DNA of 64,000 bases, from the NCBI GenBank assembly GCA_022572355.1, contig JACZWC010000023.1, positions 1-64,000 on the forward strand, read 5' to 3'. A program made the position numbers and the translations under genes. This DNA comes from Bacteroidota bacterium (GTDB taxonomy: Bacteria > Bacteroidota > Bacteroidia > NORP154). Below are positions 1 through 7,199 of the stretch, in pieces. The stretch's first letter is position 1; each line of letters begins with the position of its first letter. Below the pieces are notes generated by a model. The model was not told where the DNA came from, searched no databases, and saw only the letters and a list, made by a program, of their open reading frames with translations.

Positions 1-1
1 A

Positions 2-754
2 CTCCCACAAAAGGGAAACCCCAAACCGAGATTATTCCGCCTTCACGGTGATGAGGCGCTGATAAACCGGTTGGGTTTTAATAACGATGGAGTAGAAGCT
101 GTTGTTAAGAGGTTAAAGAGACGGAAACCCAACTTCATTATTGGTGGGAATATCAGCAAGAACAAAGACACACCTAACGAAGAAGCAATAAAAGATTACG
201 AAAGATGTTTTGAAGCGCTGTTTGATTTTGTAGATTACTTTGTAGTAAATGTAAGTTCACCTAACACTCCTGATTTAAGAGAATTACAGGATAAGGAGCC
301 ATTAACAGCCCTTTTATCGAGATTAAAGGAATTAAATAATGCTAAGGATCATCCAAAGCCGATATTATTAAAAATATCCCCTGATCTTACCAATGAGCAA
401 TTAGATGATATAATAGAGATTGTCATAGCGATAAAAATTGATGGTGTAATAGCCACCAACACAACGATTTCAAGAGATGAATTAATAACATCGGGAAAAA
501 AAGCAGAGGAGATAGGAAATGGCGGATTGAGTGGAAAACCACTAACGAAACGTTCAACAGAAGTGATTAGGTATCTTTCGGAGAAATCTAATAAGGCATT
601 TCCGATAATTGGGGTAGGGGGCATCCATTCACCCGAAGATGCTATGGAAAAGCTCGAAGCCGGGGCAGACCTTATCCAAATTTATACAGGTTTTATTTAT
701 GAAGGGCCTTCACTAATAAAAGAAATAAATAAACGAATTATCGTCAATTCATAA
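2..754 (+). CDS. pyrD: Dihydroorotate dehydrogenase (quinone), class 2, 5'-truncated by the window edge
   Basis: Oxidises dihydroorotate to orotate in pyrimidine synthesis, passing electrons to quinone through FMN. The reading frame is open from base 2 with no start codon, so the N-terminal part (roughly 90 residues of a usual ~340) lies outside the window. Visible motifs in order are [29 protein letters not shown] (FMN/substrate loop with the class 2 catalytic Ser), [18 protein letters not shown] and the C-terminal [18 protein letters not shown] and the end match the membrane-associated class 2 enzymes. A TTG at base 71 could be mistaken for the start, but the conserved residues upstream of it show that it is internal. 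Family assignment is firm. Confidence 0.95.
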   Translation, partial: LPQKGNPKPRLFRLHGDEALINRLGFNNDGVEAVVKRLKRRKPNFIIGGNISKNKDTPNEEAIKDYERCFEALFDFVDYFVVNVSSPNTPDLRELQDKEPLTALLSRLKELNNAKDHPKPILLKISPDLTNEQLDDIIEIVIAIKIDGVIATNTTISRDELITSGKKAEEIGNGGLSGKPLTKRSTEVIRYLSEKSNKAFPIIGVGGIHSPEDAMEKLEAGADLIQIYTGFIYEGPSLIKEINKRIIVNS

Positions 755-790
755 ATCATAAGGTATTGCTGAAATAGAATAAATAGATTG

Positions 791-931
791 CAAATAACAA
801 ATCACAAATTCCAAAACTCAAATAAATTACAATATTCAATGTCTGAATGACCGAAACGTGTTTGAAAACTTGTTTGGAATTTATAATAATTGAAATTTGG
901 CGCTTATTTGAGATTTAATGCTTGTTATTTG
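791..931. repeat. Imperfect long inverted repeat between pyrD and the thioesterase gene
   Basis: Nested complementary arms surround an AT-rich centre. CAAATAACAA (791-800) pairs with TTGTTATTTG (922-931), CTCAAATAA (817-825) pairs with TTATTTGAG (904-912), and an AATTCCAAA segment pairs with TTTGGAATTT near 874-883. A TTCGTA-rich stretch (about 970-1000) follows. The 256-bp gap has no coding potential that I can see. It may be a degenerate REP-like intergenic element or simply an untranslated region. Confidence 0.5.
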
Positions 932-1010
932 TAATTTCTTTTAGTATTCCATAATGTTATTAATATTTACGTTCGTACATTCGTAAAAATTCGTTATTCG
1001 TTGATTCATT

Positions 1011-1457
1011 ATGCCTAAAAAATCTCGTTCATCACTTCTTGATCTTACTAATTATAGTTATCCCGATAAATTTGGCGAGTGGTTGGGATATAAAGTGGCG
1101 AAGTTTAACCGCAAAAAACAACAGGTTGAGACCACCTTGGAAATTCGTAAAGATCATCTCTCCCCCGCTGGCAGGGTGCATGGGGGTGTTATCTCCGGCT
1201 TTTTTGATTTTGCTTGTGGAGTTACAGTGTTTACTACTTTAAAGACCGATGATTTTTGCTCAACGGTAGAACTCAAAGTCAATTACTTTCATCCGATTGA
1301 TTTAGGTGATTATCTGATAGCAAAGACACACGTGGTTTTCAGGGGAAAGAAAATATGCGTGATACATGGATATATATATAAAAAAGGTGAAAAAAAACCT
1401 ACCGCAATGGCGACTGCTACATTTAATATTGTGTCGGGAAAGAAAATAATTACTTAA
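1011..1457 (+). CDS. PaaI-family hotdog-fold thioesterase
   Basis: A 148-residue single-domain protein of the 4HBT/PaaI hotdog family, which hydrolyses acyl-CoA thioesters in the cytoplasm. The segment GRVHGGVISGFFDFACG near residues 54-70 carries the family HGG motif and the acidic residue of the central helix (FFDFA). It is followed by strands ending in VELKVNYFHP, equivalent to the usual 'ElninylrP' strand. Length is typical. The ATG at 1011 follows an AT-rich upstream region. The substrate cannot be told from sequence; distance from pyrD suggests separate transcription. Confidence 0.8.
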   Translation: MPKKSRSSLLDLTNYSYPDKFGEWLGYKVAKFNRKKQQVETTLEIRKDHLSPAGRVHGGVISGFFDFACGVTVFTTLKTDDFCSTVELKVNYFHPIDLGDYLIAKTHVVFRGKKICVIHGYIYKKGEKKPTAMATATFNIVSGKKIIT

Positions 1458-1481
1458 AATAGCGAAAGAGCAAAGGCATGA

Positions 1482-3176
1482 CTATTTGGTTACTTCCATC
1501 AGTTTTTGTTGAACAAATAGAGAGGATTGTAATTTCAAAAGATAAATTCCTGCAGGCAGGTCTTTGGCATCTATGGTAATGGAATGTTTACCTGCGATGA
1601 GTTCATCATTTAATAATGTGGTTACTTCTCTGCCCAATAAATCAAAAACTTTCAATGTCACTTGTTCGCTCTGGTGCAGGAAGAAACTGATTGTCGTACT
1701 GGTGCTAAAAGGATTTGGATAATTCTGCAAGGATTCGGATATATTTGAAATTGCATTTATGCCTAAAGGTGATACCAATGCGGGGGTGGCATAATCGCTG
1801 CCGTATGTAGCTGTTTGATTATCAAAGCTAGAGACGGTATAATAATAGCTTGAATCCGGGGAAGCAGAGTAGTCATCATAGGACAGATTTGTAGTAGATG
1901 CAATATATTGCCAATATCCCTCATTGGTAAATGACCGGTATATTCTATAGCCTCCAAGTGGATAAGTGCCCTGAGTGCTGGTTGACCAGCTTAATGAATA
2001 ATGGTCAGAATCCGGCACAACTGTCAAATTAGCAGGTGTCAAAGGAGGATTGATCCCAAAATTATGTCCTGCCACCAATTCAGCAAATCCCACACCTTCT
2101 ACCGGTTGATTATTTACCGTGCCTTTCAGTAAGGTGCTTCCTTCCCAGAACTTAAATGCTGTGACATCAATTACCTGGTTATCAATGGTCTGTGTCATAT
2201 CAATATTAACACCGCGCAAGGGGTTGATAAAACGCCATCCTTGTGAGTAATATACATCGTTTGGCTGGTCGTACCAATAGCCCAGTCTCTCAAAATAAAA
2301 GGTGGAAGAAGTATCTTGTGTATCATCAGGATAGATTGCACTAACTGAGCGTGACTCGGGTTTATAGGGGACACGATTGGAATCAGCGTATATCTGCCAG
2401 ATATTAAACTCAGAGGGCGACTGAAGATCCCCGAAGGCAGCTCCAGGCTTATCCACCTGAAGGGAGAACCACTCATACATGTTGTCAGGATTTGTACCAA
2501 CGGTAAACGGGCCCCACTGCCTGTCTATCCACGCTACTCCCGATGAAATATTGTCTTGCACACCGTTAAATTTGATAGTGCCCGTAACACTCATATTGGT
2601 GTACGAATAATAGAATGACGAATCGCCCTGATCGCCGATGGCAACATAACCGTCTCCTCCGACTACCAAAGGGGGGCGGTCGCTTGTGAGTATAAGATTC
2701 AACTGGTCATTATTATCCGGGTTATCAGCTTTAAAGACATACTGATAAGGAATTCCGCTTGAGGTAAAAGTTGAGTATGAAGAGTCCATAACAAACGGAG
2801 GGAGCATTCCATAAGTGTATTGAAAATCCCATTGTCCGGTTTGCTGGGTAAACACAGGTGGTGGTATATTTTGTACGCTGGTATTGAAAATACCGGTAGC
2901 TGCTTCGGCTATATTAAAGATACGCATGTTAATGGGCAGCCGGAAATAGCACAACATTACATCATATTCTCTGTATGCGGGTGCAGAGCCTATCAAGTGC
3001 ATATTTACATACCACCATTCAGTTGTTGTATTCAGCACGTGTACTCCGTCATCATCGGGAAACGTCAGAACGCTGCCAGGAGGTGTATAGGGGTAAGTCT
3101 GCCAGTTCTGTGCAGAAATTTCTGTGGATAATAAAACAGATAATGTAAGTGCGATCGTGAAAAACCTATATCTCAT
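1482..3176 (-). CDS. Secreted lipocalin-like (CrtC/AttH-type) protein with Fn3 and T9SS sorting domain
   Basis: About 564 residues. A signal peptide (MRYRFFTIALTLSVLLS then ISAQ) is followed by a beta-rich region with TTEWWYVNMHL near residue 50 and GVAWIDRQWG near 215. These are hallmark segments of the CrtC/AttH lipocalin-like family (carotenoid hydratases and relatives). A fibronectin III-like stretch spans about 370-460. The end (NYPNPFSTSTTISF ... LPAGIYLLKLQ) is a T9SS type A sorting domain, so the protein is probably surface-exposed. An upstream ATG at 3239 exists, but the promoter-like TACTTTTG at 3226-3233 lies downstream of it and the signal peptide begins at 3176, so I chose 3176. 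Enzymatic activity is unknown. Confidence 0.75.
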   Translation of the reverse strand: MRYRFFTIALTLSVLLSTEISAQNWQTYPYTPPGSVLTFPDDDGVHVLNTTTEWWYVNMHLIGSAPAYREYDVMLCYFRLPINMRIFNIAEAATGIFNTSVQNIPPPVFTQQTGQWDFQYTYGMLPPFVMDSSYSTFTSSGIPYQYVFKADNPDNNDQLNLILTSDRPPLVVGGDGYVAIGDQGDSSFYYSYTNMSVTGTIKFNGVQDNISSGVAWIDRQWGPFTVGTNPDNMYEWFSLQVDKPGAAFGDLQSPSEFNIWQIYADSNRVPYKPESRSVSAIYPDDTQDTSSTFYFERLGYWYDQPNDVYYSQGWRFINPLRGVNIDMTQTIDNQVIDVTAFKFWEGSTLLKGTVNNQPVEGVGFAELVAGHNFGINPPLTPANLTVVPDSDHYSLSWSTSTQGTYPLGGYRIYRSFTNEGYWQYIASTTNLSYDDYSASPDSSYYYTVSSFDNQTATYGSDYATPALVSPLGINAISNISESLQNYPNPFSTSTTISFFLHQSEQVTLKVFDLLGREVTTLLNDELIAGKHSITIDAKDLPAGIYLLKLQSSLFVQQKLMEVTK

Positions 3177-3225
3177 TGGGTTGGGTAGGTTGTGATTGTG
3201 AATTATGCTAGTGGTAATTAGGGTA

Positions 3226-3233
3226 CAAAAGTA
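3226..3233 (-). promoter_or_regulatory. Bacteroidota -7 element (TACTTTTG)
   Basis: On the minus strand this reads TACTTTTG, matching the phylum -7 consensus TAnnTTTG. It sits about 50 nt upstream of the ATG at 3176 and decides the start choice for that gene. Confidence 0.5.
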
Positions 3234-3288
3234 TAACATTTAATGATTAACCTACCTGATCCAAAAACATGAACCAAGAGAATACTCT

Positions 3289-3609
3289 GTGATACTAATT
3301 GCTTTGCTGGTCTTGTTCGGTGGGGTATTGTCGCTAGGTTTTGTTAAAGTAAGCCCTAGAATGGCCGAGGGAATCATCTTCTTTTCATTTTTAATCCTCT
3401 TTGAATTCTTGTTGGTTTTGGCAGATCCGTACATAGACGGATGGTCAGGTGGAGCGCCAGGCTTCAAACTATTGTTTAATGCCGGTATAGCAGCCTTGAT
3501 ATTTCCTGCTCATGCTTTCTTTGAAGCAAAGATTAAGGTGCGGTTAATAAAGAACAGGTCGGAAACCGAGAGAGCACAGCGATCTCTGGTTTCTGATCAA
3601 AGGAAATGA
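3289..3609 (+). CDS. Small membrane protein, probably an N-terminally truncated remnant
   Basis: A 106-residue frame that I do not recognise. Two or three hydrophobic segments (residues 2-18, 25-45, 62-78) surround a polar loop with DPYIDGWSGGAPG, and a basic/polar tail follows (KIKVRLIKNRSETERAQ). There is no ATG. The frame is open back to a TGA at 3244 and could start at GTG 3289 or CTG 3256. The residues before the GTG (QKHEPREYS) read like the interior of a protein, which is why truncation is suspected. It lies between minus-strand genes on both sides. Confidence 0.4.
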   Translation: MILIALLVLFGGVLSLGFVKVSPRMAEGIIFFSFLILFEFLLVLADPYIDGWSGGAPGFKLLFNAGIAALIFPAHAFFEAKIKVRLIKNRSETERAQRSLVSDQRK

Positions 3610-3680
3610 GAAGGTTGTTAATCATATTGTTTATTGTTTTTCTGAGCTTGACTCAGATTTAAATAATGCTTCCTCCTGTT

Positions 3681-4478
3681 TTATTTGCCGATATCTTGTT
3701 TCAATGATTTTATTAGCAGCGCAAAACGAGCTTTTGAGGGCAAACATTTTAGCACATAGTTTGCCAAATTATTACCATATCCAGGTATAATTATTTGTTT
3801 TCCACGAAGGGTGCCTGATACAATACTCTTAGCAACGGTTTCGGCCGAAAGTATAAACGATCTCTTTAACAACCCATAGTCTTTAATACGCTCCTTCACC
3901 GATTCATTTGTGTCAACACCCCCTGGACATGCCACGCTGATTGAAATTGGCGTATGCTTCATTTCCTGTCTCAATGCTAATGAGAATGAATTCACAAAAG
4001 CTTTGCTGGCCGAATAAACCGATTTAAACGGAATGGGAAATAACCCGGCCATGCTCGAAAGATTTAAAATGTAAGCTTTAGGGTATTGTTTCATGTTGGC
4101 AACAAATAACCATGTGGTTTTTACCAATGCCATGTTGTTTAACAAGATCATATTCTTGTAATATTCAACATCATTATCAAGAAAGTTATTGGTATTGCCC
4201 ATGCCGGCATTATTGATAAGAAAATTCACTCGATAACTGTTTTCCACACACCATTTATACATTTGGTCAGGTGCATTTTCCAAGGTTAGATCTGCTTGAT
4301 AATAATGTGCGTTAATTGGGAATTGCTGACGAAGATAGCTCGTAATATCGTGAAGCTTTGCCTTGTTTCTGGCAACCAGCAGGACATTCATGCCCCTTGA
4401 AGCACATTCAAATGCCAAAGCCTTTCCAATGCCGGCACTAGCTCCTGTTATCAATGTATAATACTCTTTAGCTTCCAA
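3681..4478 (-). CDS. SDR family oxidoreductase (classical short-chain dehydrogenase)
   Basis: A 265-residue NAD(P)-dependent oxidoreductase. The cofactor motif TGASAGIG lies near residues 12-19, NNAGMG near 90, the catalytic Ser in NLSSMAG near 140 and the YSASK catalytic Tyr/Lys pair near 155. Length and order are those of classical SDRs, of the type annotated as short-chain acyl or ketoreductases; the substrate is unknown. It overlaps the 3' end of the upstream epimerase gene by 11 bp, so the two are probably translated from one mRNA. Confidence 0.85.
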   Translation of the reverse strand: MEAKEYYTLITGASAGIGKALAFECASRGMNVLLVARNKAKLHDITSYLRQQFPINAHYYQADLTLENAPDQMYKWCVENSYRVNFLINNAGMGNTNNFLDNDVEYYKNMILLNNMALVKTTWLFVANMKQYPKAYILNLSSMAGLFPIPFKSVYSASKAFVNSFSLALRQEMKHTPISISVACPGGVDTNESVKERIKDYGLLKRSFILSAETVAKSIVSGTLRGKQIIIPGYGNNLANYVLKCLPSKARFALLIKSLKQDIGK

Positions 4479-5469
4479 TTGTTGCCAGATGATTTTTGTT
4501 TATCCAATCTATGGTTTTTTGAATACCTGATTCAAAAGCAGTGATTTTATAACCCAATTCCCGCTCTGCTTTTCCACAACTGGTATTCCAGTTGAATTGA
4601 TATTTTCTTATCAAACCCGGTGTGATTTTAGGTGATTTTTGCGATAATAGTGTATAAATCATTTGTATTCGGGCTATTGTGATCATTAGTACATAGGGCA
4701 CATTATACAATCGATATTGCTTACCGGATATATTACGAATGCATTCGAACAGTTCATTATAACTGCGGTTCTCCCCTCCAAGTATATATCTTTCACCAGA
4801 CCTGCCTTTTTCCATGGCTGACACATATCCGTTCACTACATCATCAATAAATGCATAATTCCCGATTTTTCCCCCATCACCTGGAATAAAATACCATTTG
4901 CCACGCATGTATTTTATGACAATGCGTGTCACACTATTACTTTCACTCAAAAGCCCAGGTCCATAAACCCTTGTTGGGTTTACGATTACCACATTTAAGC
5001 CTTCTCTTGCATATTTACGTGTTTTTTCTTCCATTATAGCTTTGGATCTTTCATACTCCGTGCTGTAATCTATCCAAGGTTCTGAATTTTCCGTCACATT
5101 TTGCTTTCGGGAAGGGCCAATTACTCCGGCAGAAGAGGTAACCACAACTTTATCTACTCCCAGTTCTTTCGCTTTATCCAGCACATTGAGGGTTCCGGTT
5201 ACGTTAATATCATGGATGACCCGAATATCTTTTACCCAAACTTTAGCAAAAGCAGCTAAATGATACACCTGCTGGCAACCGGCCATGGCTATACCAATTC
5301 TCTCTTTATCTAAAACGTCTCCGAGAAATGTTTTTATTTTAGGATGTATCAATGTTCGAGCTTCCTCCGGAGTATAACAAAACGCATGTACGACTGCTCC
5401 GGATTCCGCCAAACGATATACCAGGTTCTCTCCGATAAACCCAGCCGCTCCAGTTACAAGTACGTTCAT
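4468..5469 (-). CDS. NAD-dependent epimerase/dehydratase (extended SDR)
   Basis: A 333-residue extended SDR. The N-terminal Rossmann motif VTGAAGFIGENL is followed by YHLAAFAKVW, the TSSAGVIGPS catalytic-Ser region, YERSKAIMEE (YxxxK) and NPTRVYGPG. These features resemble dihydroflavonol-4-reductase/3-beta-HSD/HpnA-like members, which act on small lipidic or phenolic substrates, rather than nucleotide-sugar epimerases; this is inference. The gene sits 13 bp downstream of the CPBP gene and overlaps the SDR gene, forming a three-gene minus-strand unit. Confidence 0.85.
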   Translation of the reverse strand: MNVLVTGAAGFIGENLVYRLAESGAVVHAFCYTPEEARTLIHPKIKTFLGDVLDKERIGIAMAGCQQVYHLAAFAKVWVKDIRVIHDINVTGTLNVLDKAKELGVDKVVVTSSAGVIGPSRKQNVTENSEPWIDYSTEYERSKAIMEEKTRKYAREGLNVVIVNPTRVYGPGLLSESNSVTRIVIKYMRGKWYFIPGDGGKIGNYAFIDDVVNGYVSAMEKGRSGERYILGGENRSYNELFECIRNISGKQYRLYNVPYVLMITIARIQMIYTLLSQKSPKITPGLIRKYQFNWNTSCGKAERELGYKITAFESGIQKTIDWINKNHLATIGS

Positions 5470-5482
5470 TCGATCAAAGCTG

Positions 5483-6202
5483 TTATCTTTTTTGAAATGA
5501 GAAATGAAATTCGGGATTCGCTTTTACAGCGAAATAATCATTGGAAAGAGCCAGTGTCAAATGGGTAAAAAAAGCTGCCCAGATATTTCCAGTATGAACG
5601 GTGATCAGACAAAGCAGAACACCAAACGGAATTGCCCCGATTGTTTCTTTTTTCCCTTTGGGAATATGAACAACGGAATATAGAATGGCATTGACTGCAA
5701 TGGCTGGCCACAACCCCATGCCCTTATAGCATATAAAAAAAAGCAATCCTCGAAAAGCAAATTCGTAGGCCAGCAGGTATGCAGCCCAACTCAGAGAATT
5801 AAGGAGGATCTCAAGAACACCCCATTTCGGAATTCTTGCCTGGGGATATATCTTCAGATTATTGGGATTGGAGGAGAAAAAGAAATTAATGGTAAGAATT
5901 ACTGCTGCCAGCCCTGTGATCCAGTATAGGGTTGCTAAAGGGGCGTGGTAATTAATTCCCAACTCTGAGAGCGTGCATGAAAGGAACACCTTGGCGTAAG
6001 CCAATAAGAAAACGCCAAGAAATAACACTCCTATTAGTCGTTGAACAACTACCAGGAACAGGCTTGCTTCGGGATTGCCAAATGCATAACCGGCCCACGA
6101 CTTTAACCTGCCCAAACCGGCCAATAGGTAATAACCCAGAAACGCGACAGCTACTGAGGCTGTAGTTAGAACACACGCTGTAGTATCAATATCTGGGCTC
6201 AA
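5483..6202 (-). CDS. CPBP (Abi/Rce1-like) family intramembrane protein, variant active site
   Basis: A 239-residue protein with several hydrophobic segments. The C-terminal half carries CPBP-family motifs: AYEFAFRG (Y146-E147...R151), a second motif ending in VVHIP, and a third with FFTHLTLALSN. The usual first motif is EExxxR; here the first Glu is Tyr. I recall a bacterial subfamily with an xEFxFRG motif, so this may be a lineage variant, and protease activity is uncertain. The only plausible start is TTG at 6202, which overlaps the TGA of a short upstream coiled-coil frame (TTGA). It is first in the unit with the epimerase and SDR. Confidence 0.7.
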   Translation of the reverse strand: MSPDIDTTACVLTTASVAVAFLGYYLLAGLGRLKSWAGYAFGNPEASLFLVVVQRLIGVLFLGVFLLAYAKVFLSCTLSELGINYHAPLATLYWITGLAAVILTINFFFSSNPNNLKIYPQARIPKWGVLEILLNSLSWAAYLLAYEFAFRGLLFFICYKGMGLWPAIAVNAILYSVVHIPKGKKETIGAIPFGVLLCLITVHTGNIWAAFFTHLTLALSNDYFAVKANPEFHFSFQKR

Positions 6203-6354
6203 TTTACTTGTTTTTCCAATGTGTCAATTCTTTCCATTAATGTGTCATTTTTAGCTTTTAGCACTTTGATGGCCCCGTCAACAGGGTTATTGGCTTTCCT
6301 TTTTTGTTGAGTTTGTTCTTCCTGTTGAACACCGCTTTGAGCCGGCCCCTTTTC
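6199..6354 (-). pseudogene. Remnant of a coiled-coil C-terminus
   Basis: An open frame of about 51 codons reads into a TGA that overlaps the TTG start of the CPBP gene. The tail (VLKAKNDTLMERIDTLEKQVN in two heptad-like runs) looks like the coiled-coil end of a larger protein such as a tail-fibre/endosialidase-chaperone type. An in-frame TAG at 6355-6357 and the lack of an ATG before the last third argue for a decayed remnant rather than a complete gene. Confidence 0.3.
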
Positions 6355-6643
6355 CTATTTATTTTGTGATACCTTTAATTGCAAAGGATGTATAGTGTTA
6401 TCATAAAATAACAAAAAGCATCACAAAATAAAAAAAGTAAATAAATGAAAAATCCATACTCCTGATTAAATATGGCTCTTTTCTTTTGTTTTTCTTTGCG
6501 ATTTTTGTCGCTCTTTGCCCGATTAGGGCTCACCTCGAACCCTTTTTATCAGGATTTGAAACTGTTATTTGATCTGAAACAGCTCCTCCTATCTGCCATT
6601 TAGTTTGTATAAAAGCCTCAGTTAATAACGTTTTGTAGGTTTA

Positions 6644-6664
6644 GCCTGCCTGTCGGCAGACAGG
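6644..6664. repeat. Dispersed GC-rich palindrome (copy 1)
   Basis: CCTGTC (6649-6654) and GACAGG (6659-6664) form a stem around GGCA, embedded in GCCTGCCTGTCGGCAGACAG. A related palindrome occurs at 61060-61077. Translated, this repeat gives the LPxGRQ-like strings often seen in spurious proteins from Bacteroidota assemblies. Confidence 0.55.
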
Positions 6665-6842
6665 TTTGAGAATTGAGGGAAAAACAACAAGAGGTTTGTG
6701 GTCGCTCATGCGTCACACTCACACTCACCCTGTTTTTGTGGGCTTTGCCCACCGAAGCCCGTGGTTTCTGTGTTACACATTTGTTTAATAGTGAAAAGCC
6801 CTCCTACGTTCCTCGCTATGCTCGGAACTTCGGAAGGCGAAG

Positions 6843-6864
6843 GTGGGCCCACGGGTAATTGAAC
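6843..6864 (-). pseudogene. Degenerate fragment resembling the 3' end of the tRNA at 17814-17887
   Basis: Twenty of 22 bases match the acceptor/T-arm end of the tRNA(CAU) gene in the same orientation (GTGGGCCCACGGG, two mismatches, then TTGAAC). Beyond that the similarity stops. It may be an old integration scar or chance retention of a tRNA 3' end. Confidence 0.35.
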
Positions 6865-7199
6865 TTTGCGGTTTGTTGCCGCTTAATTCCGCTTATTTCC
6901 GCATCCACATCGAAGAGCGTCCTTTTTGACCGGAAACTACCGGCAACAACCCGCATTAAACGGCAGCATTTTCATGTACCAAAAACGTTTACCAAGAACA
7001 TTCTTTATCTCACATAGGAAATGTTGCGTATCTTAGGGGGGTGCAATAGACTGTAGATCAAAAGCATAAGGATGTGGGCACTGATTTTGGGAAATTTACT
7101 TCTTATCCCTCATTACAGGTGCTTCTCGGCTATAATCAATCAGAACGTTGCACATATAAACAGGTCAGCAAACATTATTAAGAACCCTTGACAGACTCT

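Larger units (their letters stand above)
6355..7199. other. Gene-poor spacer with decayed and repeated sequence
   Basis: About 850 bp without a supportable gene. It contains a dispersed palindrome (6644-6664), small hairpin-forming stretches such as GGGCTT...AAGCCC near 6730-6750, a tRNA-3'-end-like 22-mer (6843-6864), and TGTACCAA/TTTACCAA direct repeats (6975-6995). The composition suggests a junction or graveyard region at the left border of the T9SS cargo cluster. Confidence 0.5.

Noticed and set aside
6515-6560. GGGTTCGAG on the minus strand resembling a tRNA T-loop
   Set aside because: The flanking bases do not form a T-stem and no acceptor or anticodon arm could be placed.
6673-6858. 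Plus-strand 61-codon frame ending RRWAHG
   Set aside because: No protein-like composition; the end is read through the tRNA-like fragment at 6843, and the region has repeats and hairpins.
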